From assembly GCF_003072065.1 (NCBI RefSeq), contig NZ_QCYG01000006.1:62001-126000 (forward strand): 64,000 bases of DNA, read 5' to 3'. This document shows positions 8,762 through 17,337 of the stretch, in pieces. The translations under genes were made by a program, and so were the position numbers. Origin of the DNA: Thalassorhabdomicrobium marinisediminis. Its GTDB lineage: Bacteria; Pseudomonadota; Alphaproteobacteria; Rhodobacterales; Rhodobacteraceae. The first letter of the stretch is position 1. Each line of letters begins with the position of its first letter. Under the pieces are notes generated by a model. The model worked only from the letters and a program-made list of their open reading frames with translations. It did no database searches and was not told the origin of the DNA.

Positions 8762-9750
8762 GCAAGTGTCGAAGCGGGGCGCATTTCTCCGGTGACCAGG
8801 CTGGCGAAGTTCTTCAGCACGGGGTTACGGTAGGCTTTGACGGCGGGGTCTTCGGCGTCGAGCACGCCCAGTTTGCACAGGATCGCGGCGATGGCGCATT
8901 CCGAGGCGCGGGTGGCGCCATCGACGATTCTCAGCGCGACGCCCAGTTTCTGGCCGGGGATGATGGCGATGAAGAAGCCTTCGGCGCCGGTCTTCACCGC
9001 CACTTTGCCCTTGGCGGCCCGCATCAGGTGGTTGCAGGCGCGGTCGGTGTTCGACACCAGCTCGGGGTGCGCCATCATCGCCTCGCGCAGGCGCACCATC
9101 GCGGCCCCCCGTGTGGTGCTGTCATCAGCGCTCGCAAAGGTCGCCATGGCGCGGGCCATCCCGTGTACCGTGCTGGCGTGGTTGGGGGCCGAACAGCCAT
9201 CGATTCCCCACCCGGGCGAGCTCTCCTCGACCAGCTCTTCAAAGGTCTGCTTCAGCAAAACCTGCAGGGGGTGGTCGATCTCGACGTAGTCGGGGCCCCA
9301 GCCGTTTGCCTTGCTCAGAGTCAGGAACCCGCAGTGTTTGCCGGAACAGTTGTTGTGATAGCGGCAGGGGCTATCGTCGGCCTTGATCAACCCGTTGCGG
9401 GCGGGAATGTCCTGCGGCCATTGCGGGCCACATTGGAAATCATCGTTGCCCAGCCCGAGATCGGCCAACCAGCGTTGCACGCGGTCGGTGTGGATCGCCG
9501 CGCCCGAGTGGGACGCGCAGGCGAGGGCGAGCTGTTCGCTGGTCAATCCGAAGCGGTCGGCCACCCCGCTTTCGACCAGCGGCAGGGCCTGGATCATCTT
9601 CGCCGAAGATCGCGGGAAGGTCACCGCTTCGGGGTCACCCCAAGCCTCGATGATGTCGCCGCCCTCATCCACCACCACCGCGTGGCCTTGGTGCCAGGAT
9701 TCCAGACGTCCGCCGCGCCAAATTTCCACCAGATCGACTGCTTGTGTCAT
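8758..9750 (-). CDS. L-asparaginase II, ReAV type (Ser/Lys, Zn)
   Basis: Hydrolyses asparagine to aspartate and ammonia. The 330 residues match the thermolabile Rhizobium etli type asparaginase, unrelated to E. coli AnsA/AnsB. Visible active-site features: SxxK motif (PRSSAKMIQ), second Ser in CASHSG, metal-site Cys and Lys in NNCSGKHCGFL and Cys in DGCSAPNH. Start MTQAVDLVEI at 9750 is chosen for AGGGGA upstream; a Met ten codons earlier has no ribosome site. Cytoplasmic, with no signal peptide. Convergent with the TSUP gene, the two stops overlapping. Confidence 0.9.
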   Translation of the reverse strand: MTQAVDLVEIWRGGRLESWHQGHAVVVDEGGDIIEAWGDPEAVTFPRSSAKMIQALPLVESGVADRFGLTSEQLALACASHSGAAIHTDRVQRWLADLGLGNDDFQCGPQWPQDIPARNGLIKADDSPCRYHNNCSGKHCGFLTLSKANGWGPDYVEIDHPLQVLLKQTFEELVEESSPGWGIDGCSAPNHASTVHGMARAMATFASADDSTTRGAAMVRLREAMMAHPELVSNTDRACNHLMRAAKGKVAVKTGAEGFFIAIIPGQKLGVALRIVDGATRASECAIAAILCKLGVLDAEDPAVKAYRNPVLKNFASLVTGEMRPASTLA

Positions 9751-9937
9751 GTCATCCCCTGTTTCGGCGGCAATCCGCACAATTTAGTGTGCCCGAAGGG
9801 CTTTCCCATTTGGGCAAAAACTTGCTAGTGCTATGGCTATCGAGTTGAAACGGCTCAATCCAGTCGAAAAAGTACCCGGCAGAGGTGCTGACTTGATCAG
9901 AGTAACCAGAGGCACGGACAGCTTGGAGGCTGTAGAT

Positions 9938-10483
9938 ATGATTTCAAAGATTTCGCGCGCGTTTGGCGTAGTTGCATGTATGACCGCTGGGGCAATGACC
10001 ATCGGGACATCCGCCGCCGCGCAAGAGGCGAGCTCGAACCGTGTGGCCGCGAACACGGACTGGTCGGTCTTCGTGGAAACCGACCCCAAGGAATGCTGGG
10101 CCGTCTCGGCGCCCAAGGAAACCGTAAACTCCCGCGATGGGCAGGTCGTCTCGGTGCGCCGGGGCGAGATTTTGCTGTTCGTCTTCTATCGTCCCGGTGC
10201 CGGGGTCGAGGGGCAGGTGACCTTTACCGGCGGCTATCCGTTCGCCGGTGGCTCGACCGCCGAGCTTGAGATCGGCGGCACCACCTATGAGCTGTTCACT
10301 GAAGGCGAATGGGCCTGGCCCGCCACGCCCGAGGATGACGCCCGCATCGTGGCGGCGATGAAACGCGGGTCGGCCGCCACGATCACTGCACGGTCCGGAC
10401 GTGGCACGGTGACCCGCGACACATTCTCTTTGCTGGGCTTTACGGCCGGCGTGGAAGAAGCGGCGAGCCGCTGTTCCAGCTAG
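9938..10483 (+). CDS. Invasion-associated locus B (IalB) family secreted protein
   Basis: A 181-residue exported protein. The N-terminus MISKISRAFGVVACMTAGAMTIGTSAAAQE is a clear Sec signal peptide with AAA-Q cleavage. The body has the IalB pattern: WSVFVETDPKECWAVSAP, then GEILLFVFYRPG and a C-terminal block with RSGRGTVTRDTFSLLGF, with Cys residues that could form a disulfide. Despite the name, IalB homologues are widespread in non-pathogenic alphaproteobacteria and their role there is unclear. Start at 9938 has GGAGG eight bases upstream; the longer frame from 9833 is noncoding promoter sequence. Ends at a good intrinsic terminator. Confidence 0.85.
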   Translation: MISKISRAFGVVACMTAGAMTIGTSAAAQEASSNRVAANTDWSVFVETDPKECWAVSAPKETVNSRDGQVVSVRRGEILLFVFYRPGAGVEGQVTFTGGYPFAGGSTAELEIGGTTYELFTEGEWAWPATPEDDARIVAAMKRGSAATITARSGRGTVTRDTFSLLGFTAGVEEAASRCSS

Positions 10484-10512
10484 GCGGTCAAGTCTGATTC
10501 ATGTGACAGGAC

Positions 10513-10542
10513 GGGCGGTGCAGATATGCGCCGCCCTTTCTT
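10513..10542 (+). terminator. Intrinsic terminator of the IalB-family gene
   Basis: GGGCGGTGC pairs with GCGCCGCCC (one T-G wobble) around AGATAT, followed by TTTCTT, 30 bases after the stop codon. Confidence 0.85.
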
Positions 10543-10682
10543 ATTGGGCGGTGCATCGGGCGATAGGGGGGTGAACCTGTGGTCGCGCGATGCTGCCCAA
10601 CACCCCGCGACGAAAAGAATCACTTTGGAAATTGGCGATCGTTCCTATATGTCGCCCATCTGACCCAAACCGAAAGTCTGCT

Positions 10683-11879
10683 ATGTCGGCCCCCGAACCC
10701 ATCACCGCGCCCATCACTCAGGATGTGATGACGATCAAACGCAAGCTGCCCGAGGGCGGCCCTGCGAACCTTGTCGGACTGACCCGCCCCCAGATGCGCG
10801 ACGCGTTGATCGGTGTTGGCGTGAAAGAGAAACAGGCCAAGATGCGGGTCAACCAGATCTGGCAGTGGCTCTATCACTGGGGCGTGCGCGACTTTGCGAA
10901 GATGACGAACTTGTCGAAAGACCTTCGCGCGACGCTGGCCGAACATTTCAAGATCGAACTGCCCGAAGTGGTGAGCAAGCACGTCTCGGAAGACGGCACC
11001 CGCAAGTATCTCGTTCGCATCGCCGGCGGGCACGAGGTCGAGGTGGTCTATATCCCCGAAACCGACCGCGGCACCCTGTGCATCTCGTCGCAAGTGGGCT
11101 GCACGCTGACCTGTTCCTTCTGCCACACGGGCACCCAAAAACTGGTCCGCAACCTCACCGCAGGAGAGATCATCGGGCAAGTCATGCTGGCCCGAGACGA
11201 TCTGGGCGAATGGCCCGAAGCGGGCCTGAGCACCGCCGATCAGGGGCCGCGCCTTTTGTCGAACATCGTGCTGATGGGCATGGGCGAGCCGCTCTATAAT
11301 TTCGAGAACGTGCGCGACGCGATGAAGATCGCCATGGACGGCGAAGGCATCGCCCTGTCGCGCCGCCGCATCACGCTGTCCACCTCGGGGGTCGTGCCGG
11401 AAATTCACCGCACCGCGGAAGAGATCGGCTGCCAACTGGCTGTCAGCTTCCACGCCACCACCGATGAGGTGCGCGACAAGCTGGTGCCGATCAACAAACG
11501 CTGGAACATCGAAGAGCTGTTGAAGGCGCTTGCCGCCTATCCCAAAGTCAGCAACTCCGAGCGGATCACCTTTGAATATGTCATGCTGAAAGGCGTGAAC
11601 GATTCAGACGAGGATGCGCGACGTCTGATCAAGCTGATCGACGGCATCCCCGCCAAGATCAACCTGATCCCGTTCAACGAATGGCCCGGCGCGCCCTATG
11701 AACGCTCCGACTGGAAGCGGATCAAGGCGTTTGCCGAGATCATCTTCAAGGCGGGGTATTCGTCACCCATCCGCAAGCCGCGCGGTGAGGATATCATGGC
11801 CGCCTGTGGGCAGTTGAAATCCGCCACCGAGCGCGAACGCAAATCACGCAAACAGATCGAAGCGGACGCGGGGCTTTAA
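10683..11879 (+). CDS. rlmN: Dual-specificity 23S rRNA (A2503) / tRNA (A37) C2-methyltransferase
   Basis: Radical-SAM enzyme that methylates C2 of A2503 in 23S rRNA and A37 in some tRNAs. The 398 residues carry the CxxxCxxC cluster motif CTLTCSFC, the preceding QVG block, [10 protein letters not shown], and the C-terminal Cys in AACGQL that forms the protein-RNA intermediate in RlmN. Start [10 protein letters not shown] at 10683 is the best fit to family length, though no strong ribosome site is seen; a frame open to 10590 would add implausible sequence. Converges on the LOG gene. Confidence 0.96.
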   Translation: MSAPEPITAPITQDVMTIKRKLPEGGPANLVGLTRPQMRDALIGVGVKEKQAKMRVNQIWQWLYHWGVRDFAKMTNLSKDLRATLAEHFKIELPEVVSKHVSEDGTRKYLVRIAGGHEVEVVYIPETDRGTLCISSQVGCTLTCSFCHTGTQKLVRNLTAGEIIGQVMLARDDLGEWPEAGLSTADQGPRLLSNIVLMGMGEPLYNFENVRDAMKIAMDGEGIALSRRRITLSTSGVVPEIHRTAEEIGCQLAVSFHATTDEVRDKLVPINKRWNIEELLKALAAYPKVSNSERITFEYVMLKGVNDSDEDARRLIKLIDGIPAKINLIPFNEWPGAPYERSDWKRIKAFAEIIFKAGYSSPIRKPRGEDIMAACGQLKSATERERKSRKQIEADAGL

Positions 11880-11893
11880 GCGCCCGTCCCGTT

Positions 11894-12796
11894 TCAGTCG
11901 TCGTCGCGCTCCGACTCGCCATAGGGCGACTCGACTCCGGCGGGCGGGTCGGTGTCCGGGCGGCCGGGGATCACCTCGCGCTTTTCGCCGGCACCTTCCC
12001 AATTCTCCATCTCGTGGAGCGCTTCTTCGGCGGTCTCGACGAATTTGAACAGCTCTAGATCGGCTGGGGAAATCGTGCCCGCGTCGGACAGCGCTTCCCA
12101 ATTGATGATCTTTTCCCAGAAGGCGCGGCCGAACAGCAAGAACGGCACCTTTTTCATCCGCCCTGTCTGGATCAGGGTCAACGCTTCGAAGGTTTCATCC
12201 AGCGTGCCGAAGCCACCGGGGAACACGGTGATCGCCTTGGCCCGCATCAGGAAATGCATCTTGCGGATGGCGAAATAGTGGAAGTTGAAACACAGCTCGG
12301 GGGTTACGAATTCGTTCGGGGCCTGCTCGTGCGGCAGCACGATGTTCAACCCGATGGACTTGCCGCCCGCATCGACGGCCCCGCGATTGCCTGCCTCCAT
12401 AACGCCGGGCCCGCCCCCGGTGACGACGACATTCTCGGTTGAATCGCCCTTGAGCGTGAGGAGACGGGCAAATTCGCGCGCCTCATCGTAGTATTTCGAC
12501 AGTTCGGCCAAGGTCTCGGTCCGCGCGGTGTGTTTTTCAACAGGCGCGGGAATCCGTGCGCCGCCAAACATCACCACCGTCGACTGGATGCCCTGTTCGT
12601 CGAGCATCAACTCGGGCTTCAGGAGTTCCAGTTGCAGCCGCACGGGACGCAGCTCATCCCGGCACAGGAAATCCTCATCCACGAAGGCCAGCGTATAGGC
12701 GGGCGAGCGGGTTTGCGGCGTATCGGGAACCTGCTGCGCCTCTTTGCGGTCTTCGCTCGAGTCCCGGAACGGATGGCGGCGGTGGTCGTCTTTCAT
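11894..12796 (-). CDS. LOG family (lysine decarboxylase-like) nucleotide-binding protein
   Basis: A 300-residue Rossmann-fold protein with the LOG signatures GGGPGVMEAGNRGA and PGGFGTLDE. Some LOG members are phosphoribohydrolases that release cytokinin bases or act on nucleoside monophosphates; the substrate here is unknown. The N-terminal 65 residues and the acidic C-terminal tail (ESPYGESERDDD) are outside the core domain, as in the longer TIGR00730-like group. Start MKDDHRRHPF at 12796 has GGGAG eight bases upstream; a TTG five codons earlier is less likely. Confidence 0.85.
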   Translation of the reverse strand: MKDDHRRHPFRDSSEDRKEAQQVPDTPQTRSPAYTLAFVDEDFLCRDELRPVRLQLELLKPELMLDEQGIQSTVVMFGGARIPAPVEKHTARTETLAELSKYYDEAREFARLLTLKGDSTENVVVTGGGPGVMEAGNRGAVDAGGKSIGLNIVLPHEQAPNEFVTPELCFNFHYFAIRKMHFLMRAKAITVFPGGFGTLDETFEALTLIQTGRMKKVPFLLFGRAFWEKIINWEALSDAGTISPADLELFKFVETAEEALHEMENWEGAGEKREVIPGRPDTDPPAGVESPYGESERDDD

Positions 12797-12879
12797 GCGG
12801 GCTGCTCCCAATCGGCGGTTGTTGCGCTTTGGGTTTTAGTGGCAGGTTGCGCGCAGATTGTCCAATGATCGAGGGGCCG

Positions 12880-13791
12880 ATGCCTGTCACACGCGAAGAA
12901 ATAAACGCCGCCGCCGCGCGGGTTGCCGGTCACGTCCACCAGACACCGGTGATGCGCAGCGACGGCTTTGGCCTGCCGCTGCAGTTCAAGTTCGAACACA
13001 CGCAGGTCACAGGGTCGTTCAAGGCACGTGGGGCGTTCAATGCGGTGCTGACGGCGGATGTGCCGCCAGCGGGCATCGTCGCCGCCTCGGGCGGGAACCA
13101 CGGGGCGGCGGTGGCCCATGCGGCGCGCGCATTGGGGCACGCGGCGCATATTTTCGTGCCCGCTTTCGCCGGTCCGGCCAAGATCGACGTGATCCGGCAA
13201 ACGGGGGCGACGCTGCACATCGTCGAGGGCGCCTATGCCGATGCGGCCGAGGCGGCCCGCGCCCATCAAGAGGCGACCGGCGCGCTGGACATTCACCCCT
13301 ATGACGCGCCCGCCACGTTGGCCGGACAAGGCACCTGCTTTCGCGAGTGGGAGGCGCAGGACCTCGATGCCGACACCGTGCTGGTCGCCATTGGCGGCGG
13401 CGGGCTGATCGGCGGCGCCATGGCATGGCTTGAGGGGCGCAAGATCGTCGGGGTCGAGAGCGAGACGACGAACACCATGCAGGCGGCGCTGGCCCGTGGC
13501 CCCGAGACGGACATCGAGGTGTCGGGCCTTTGCGCCAATGCGTTGGGCGCGCGGCGCATCGGGCGTCTGGCCTATGACCTCGCCACCGCCCGTGATCTGC
13601 AAACCGTACTGGTCAGCGATGAGGCGGTCGCAGAGGCGCAAAAGCGGTTGTGGCAGACGCTGCGGCAGCTGGTGGAACCGGCGGGCGCGGCCGCGCTCGC
13701 GGCGGTGCTGTCGGGGGCCTACGTTCCGGAAAAGGACGAACGTGTGGCCGTGCTGCTCTGCGGCGCGAACCCCGCGCCGATCCCGATTTGA
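12880..13791 (+). CDS. Threonine/serine dehydratase-like PLP enzyme
   Basis: Fold-type II PLP enzyme of 303 residues, related to catabolic threonine dehydratase and serine racemase. The PLP lysine lies in GSFKARGAFNA; the phosphate-binding glycine loop is IGGGGLIGG and the substrate-binding loop is ASGGNHG. It lacks the C-terminal regulatory ACT domains of biosynthetic IlvA, so a catabolic or racemase role is more likely; sequence alone does not decide. ATG at 12880 has GAGG just upstream; ATG at 12865 is the alternative. Converges on the YdcZ-type transporter gene. Confidence 0.85.
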   Translation: MPVTREEINAAAARVAGHVHQTPVMRSDGFGLPLQFKFEHTQVTGSFKARGAFNAVLTADVPPAGIVAASGGNHGAAVAHAARALGHAAHIFVPAFAGPAKIDVIRQTGATLHIVEGAYADAAEAARAHQEATGALDIHPYDAPATLAGQGTCFREWEAQDLDADTVLVAIGGGGLIGGAMAWLEGRKIVGVESETTNTMQAALARGPETDIEVSGLCANALGARRIGRLAYDLATARDLQTVLVSDEAVAEAQKRLWQTLRQLVEPAGAAALAAVLSGAYVPEKDERVAVLLCGANPAPIPI

Positions 13792-13801
13792 ACGCAAAAA
13801 C

Positions 13802-14248
13802 TCAGAGTTTCGACAGGATCAGCCCGGCCCCGACAAGGACGACTCCGGCCACCCTTTGCCACGTGATTTCAATGGCCTGCAATCCGAACGGCCCCATCGC
13901 ATCCAGCATCAGGGCGGCCAGAAGCTGGCCCAGCACCACCGCCGAGATCGCGGTCAGAACCCCCAGCACCGGCACGGCGAAGACGATGCTCCAGACGTAG
14001 AAACTGCCCAGAAAGCCGCCCACCAGCAGCCACGGGTTCACATTTCCGATGCGGCCAAGGGCAGCGCCGTCCCCCGTCAGCACGAGCACCACCAGCAAAG
14101 CGACCAGCCCGACCGCGAACGACACCGCCGCCGCACCGATGGTCGATCTGAGGCCATCGGCAAGGGCCGCGTTGATCGGCGCCTGCAGGGCCACCGCCGC
14201 GCCGCCGCAAACCGTCACCACAAGGGCGATCAAGGTGGGGTAGGTCAT
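13802..14248 (-). CDS. YdcZ/DUF606-type DMT family inner-membrane protein
   Basis: A 148-residue, very hydrophobic protein with five predicted membrane helices, matching the small half-size DMT superfamily members of the DUF606 (YdcZ) family; typical blocks are [14 protein letters not shown] and [15 protein letters not shown]. Transport substrate unknown. Start at 14248 is the only reasonable Met. It diverges from dapD across 136 bases. Confidence 0.8.
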   Translation of the reverse strand: MTYPTLIALVVTVCGGAAVALQAPINAALADGLRSTIGAAAVSFAVGLVALLVVLVLTGDGAALGRIGNVNPWLLVGGFLGSFYVWSIVFAVPVLGVLTAISAVVLGQLLAALMLDAMGPFGLQAIEITWQRVAGVVLVGAGLILSKL

Positions 14249-14384
14249 GTGTCTCGTACCTCATATAATTTTCGCGACCCCAAGCGGGTGGTCCGCGCAA
14301 TCCAAGCCGCCTTGCGCATTGCCGCGCTGCGCCCCGCGCGGTATGAGCCTGTCCAGAGATACACCGCAGCCACAAGGGGCCCCC

Positions 14385-15212
14385 ATGTCGAACGCACAGC
14401 TTGAGACCGCCATCGAAACCGCCTGGGACGACCGGGATGCGATCAGCCCGGCGACCACCGGTGAGGTGCGCGAGGCGATCGAAGACACGCTTGCCGCGCT
14501 CGATTCCGGCAAGTTGCGCGTGGCGGAACGGGGCGACGATGGCAATTGGCACGTGAACCAGTGGGCCAAGAAGGCCGTTCTGCTGTCCTTCCGACTGAAC
14601 GACATGGCGATGATCGAAGGCTCCAACGGGGGCGGCCACTGGTGGGACAAGGTGCCGTCGAAATGGCAGGATTGGGGCGACAGCCAGTGGAAGGCCGCGG
14701 GCTTCCGCGCAGTGCCCGGATCGATCGTGCGCCGCTCGGCCTATATCGCGCCGGGCGTGGTGCTGATGCCGTCCTTCGTGAACCTAGGCGCCTATGTGGA
14801 CGAAGGCTCGATGGTGGACGGTTGGGCGACGGTCGGCTCTTGCGCGCAGATCGGCAAGAACGTCCATCTGTCGGGCGGCGTGGGCATCGGCGGTGTGCTG
14901 GAACCCATGCAGGCCGGCCCCACCATCATTGAAGACAATTGTTTCATCGGCGCGCGGTCCGAGGTGGTCGAAGGCTGCATCATCCGCGAAGGGTCGGTTC
15001 TGGGGATGGGCGTCTATATCGGCCAGTCCACCAAGATCGTTGACCGCGAAACCGGCGATGTGTTCTACGGTGAGGTGCCGCCCTATTCGGTCGTCGTGTC
15101 GGGCACCATGCCCTCTAAGAACGACATCAACCTGTATTGCGCGGTGATCGTGAAGCGGGTGGATGCCAAGACCCGGTCCAAGACCGGCATCAACGAGCTG
15201 TTGCGCGATTGA
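14385..15212 (+). CDS. dapD: 2,3,4,5-tetrahydropyridine-2,6-dicarboxylate N-succinyltransferase
   Basis: Succinylase-branch step of diaminopimelate/lysine synthesis: transfers succinyl from succinyl-CoA to tetrahydrodipicolinate. The 275 residues end in a left-handed beta-helix with hexapeptide repeats ([56 protein letters not shown]), as in the family. Start at 14385 has AAGGGG five bases upstream; the longer open frame from 14247 covers the divergent promoter region. The pathway partners dapE (19224) and asd (51323) are also in this window. Confidence 0.97.
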   Translation: MSNAQLETAIETAWDDRDAISPATTGEVREAIEDTLAALDSGKLRVAERGDDGNWHVNQWAKKAVLLSFRLNDMAMIEGSNGGGHWWDKVPSKWQDWGDSQWKAAGFRAVPGSIVRRSAYIAPGVVLMPSFVNLGAYVDEGSMVDGWATVGSCAQIGKNVHLSGGVGIGGVLEPMQAGPTIIEDNCFIGARSEVVEGCIIREGSVLGMGVYIGQSTKIVDRETGDVFYGEVPPYSVVVSGTMPSKNDINLYCAVIVKRVDAKTRSKTGINELLRD

Positions 15213-15496
15213 TCCTGTCGCGTGCGCTGGCCCGGCGGCGCATGGCGGCCGGGGTGCGGCCCTCGTGGCTGGCGGCCTGGGGGCCTGTGGCGATCGATGC
15301 CGCGAGCCTTCTTGCGCTGGTGGCGCTGCTGTTCGCCCCCGCCCGCGCGCTGATCGCGGCTTATGATCCGCCGCTCTGGGCCATGGTGCTGGCGCTGTTC
15401 TTTCTGGTTTACCTGCCGTCGCAATTCGTCTTGATCCTGTCGTCCCTCTGGGCCGCGAAATCGCGATATCTCGACCCCGAGGGGAACCAATCCTGA
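15209..15496 (+). CDS. Small two-helix membrane protein of unknown function
   Basis: Up to 95 residues with two strong hydrophobic segments ([22 protein letters not shown] and [20 protein letters not shown] regions) and a short polar tail. I do not recognise a family. The start is uncertain: TTG at 15209 overlaps the dapD stop (TTGA), which would couple translation; the first ATG in frame is at 15242 (84 residues), without an obvious ribosome site. Its position right behind dapD suggests co-transcription. Confidence 0.55.
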   Translation: MILSRALARRRMAAGVRPSWLAAWGPVAIDAASLLALVALLFAPARALIAAYDPPLWAMVLALFFLVYLPSQFVLILSSLWAAKSRYLDPEGNQS

Positions 15497-15534
15497 CGCC
15501 CGCGCGTTGCTGACTGGAGCAACTGGAGTACGAC

Positions 15535-15777
15535 ATGGGACTGGGTATTATTGCGTCTATCATCGTGGGCGGGCTGGCAGGCTGGATCGCCAGCATGATC
15601 ATGAAGGCCGACACGGGGATTTTTCTGAACATCATTCTGGGGATCGTGGGGGCCTTGCTGCTCAACCTCGTCCTGTCGTGGTTCGGTATCTACGCACAGC
15701 GCAGCTGGATTCCGCAGCTGATCGTCGGTGCCGCCGGCGCGATTGTGCTAATCTGGGGCTATCGCAAGCTGTCCTGA
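15535..15777 (+). CDS. GlsB/YeaQ/YmgE family stress-response membrane protein
   Basis: An 80-residue transglycosylase-associated-protein family member: three hydrophobic helices rich in Gly with the typical opening GIIASIIVGGLAGWIAS and an IILGIVGA block. Family members are small inner-membrane proteins induced by stress or in stationary phase; molecular role unknown. GGAG six bases before the ATG supports the start. Preceded by the small membrane protein gene on the same strand. Confidence 0.85.
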   Translation: MGLGIIASIIVGGLAGWIASMIMKADTGIFLNIILGIVGALLLNLVLSWFGIYAQRSWIPQLIVGAAGAIVLIWGYRKLS

Positions 15778-15848
15778 CCGCGCGCAGGGGACTCGTAACA
15801 GGGGCCGGATTTGTTGACGGACCCCGCCGCGCAGGCTAGGTCGCCGGT

Positions 15849-16238
15849 ATGTCAGAGAAAGCATCAAAGCCCGCCAAGGCGAAACCCGCCAAAAAACCCT
15901 CTCGCCAGCAGGTGTTTACCTTGCTGGTTGAAGTTGGCCGGAAAGAGGGTGACGGCCTGCCCAAGGACAGCACCGGCGCGGCGCTGATGATCTATGCCTC
16001 GGGCGTGGATGAGGCCGAGGCCGTACGCGAGACTGTGGCAATCCTGAAGCAGGCGGACGTCGCACCGCTTGACGTCTCGGGCTACGGCACGCTGGATGAG
16101 CGTCTGGCCGAAGGGCACGACATCCCCGATGAGGAACGCGAACTGATGCAACGGGCGCTGGACGAAAACAGCGTCATCGTGGCCCAGATGACTCCGTTTT
16201 ACGACAAGATTGACGACGGCGCGGGGGATCAACCCTAG
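15849..16238 (+). CDS. Hypothetical protein, basic N-terminus, acidic C-terminus
   Basis: A 129-residue soluble protein that I do not recognise. The first 20 residues are Lys/Ala/Pro-rich (KASKPAKAKPAKKPSR), reminiscent of nucleic-acid-binding tails; the rest is a mixed alpha/beta stretch ending in an acidic tail. No Cys and no membrane segment. The coding signal is good: strong GC3, and an AGG about 8 bases before the ATG. Its 3' end overlaps the convergent Hint gene by four bases. Confidence 0.6.
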   Translation: MSEKASKPAKAKPAKKPSRQQVFTLLVEVGRKEGDGLPKDSTGAALMIYASGVDEAEAVRETVAILKQADVAPLDVSGYGTLDERLAEGHDIPDEERELMQRALDENSVIVAQMTPFYDKIDDGAGDQP

Positions 16239-17332
16239 CCGATGGCCACGCCGGTCAGCGTGTGCGCTTCAAACCCTTGCAGCACCGGTGCCGCAAGGCC
16301 GATGTCGCGCGGGCAACGATCCGCTGGCATGTCTGCCAGCACCGACGTCGCCAATAGGTCGGGGGACAGCACCGCCGAGGCGTCGAAACTTTCCACCTTT
16401 GCGCCGTTCACGGTGATGATCTCATGGCTGGCCAGCAGGATCTGGTGATAGGTGACCACCGCGGGGGCTGGTCGGACCGGCATGACACATTTGCGCAGGT
16501 CGAAGTGGCGGATCGCCGTGCTGACCCGCTCTTCCCCGAACAGGTATTCCACATCCGATCCCGACAAGCAGACCCGCTGATCGCCCGCTGCGACCAGATC
16601 GTCTCGAAGCGACAGATAGGGTTGCCGCAGGGTGAGGGGGGCGAACCGTCCCAGCGCGGGAACCTGCGCGCAGCCCGCCCAGAGCACGGGCATCGGCGGA
16701 CCGCGATGGACCGACACCAGATCCCCCGCAACGATGTCGCGCAGCGGGCGCGGACCGCCCGGTGTCTCGACCGCCGCATCGCCGGACAGCCCGGGAAGCG
16801 GGCCGATGGGGCAGGGTGTGTCGGCCAAGGCGGCAAACGTCACGCCGCTGTCCATGGCGCAGGCGTCGGCGCGGGCCATCATCCGCGCCGCATCCCGCAG
16901 CGAAAGGGGGAAGGGGTCGGCCACCCCGGTTTGCCACAACAGGCCGAAATCCGGCAGATAGGCGCTGAGCCGCCCGGTGCGCGCTGGGGCATCCCAGACA
17001 TAGGTGATATGGACCGTTTGCTCTGTGCGGCCGAGCGTCGTTTGCAGCGCCACGGACAGGTGCCGGTTGCCCTGCCGCATCATCAGCCGCAGGGTGCCGT
17101 CGGGTTCGAGACACAACGTCAGCCCCGCAGGCCAGGGGTCGCGCACCACATAGCGCAACAGGTTGCGGGGGTGATCCGCAGGTCCGGTGACGACTTCGAG
17201 TAGCAGACTGCCGCGGGGCAAAAGGTCTGCCCCCACCGGGGCGGTGCTGTGTCCGGCGTCAAGCCCGGCGGGATTGAACACGCAGCGCTCCGGCGTGCGT
17301 GTCGCGATCCAGGTCGGTGTCGTCCGCGCCAT
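16235..17332 (-). CDS. Hint-domain-like protein with a degenerate active site
   Basis: 365 residues: an N-terminal beta-rich half of unknown fold (1-170), then a Hint_2-like region (about 180-330) that aligns with the Hint domain of the gene just upstream (TPGGPRPLRDIVAGDLV against TPQGPRPVEALVPGDMV). Where an active Hint has its block-A Cys this protein has Gly181, and where the block-B His stands it has Gln252; self-cleavage therefore looks unlikely. C174 is seven residues away and not in register. It follows the active-looking Hint gene by five bases with no ribosome site of its own, so it is probably translated by coupling. Confidence 0.75.
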   Translation of the reverse strand: MARTTPTWIATRTPERCVFNPAGLDAGHSTAPVGADLLPRGSLLLEVVTGPADHPRNLLRYVVRDPWPAGLTLCLEPDGTLRLMMRQGNRHLSVALQTTLGRTEQTVHITYVWDAPARTGRLSAYLPDFGLLWQTGVADPFPLSLRDAARMMARADACAMDSGVTFAALADTPCPIGPLPGLSGDAAVETPGGPRPLRDIVAGDLVSVHRGPPMPVLWAGCAQVPALGRFAPLTLRQPYLSLRDDLVAAGDQRVCLSGSDVEYLFGEERVSTAIRHFDLRKCVMPVRPAPAVVTYHQILLASHEIITVNGAKVESFDASAVLSPDLLATSVLADMPADRCPRDIGLAAPVLQGFEAHTLTGVAIG

Positions 17333-17337
17333 TGCGA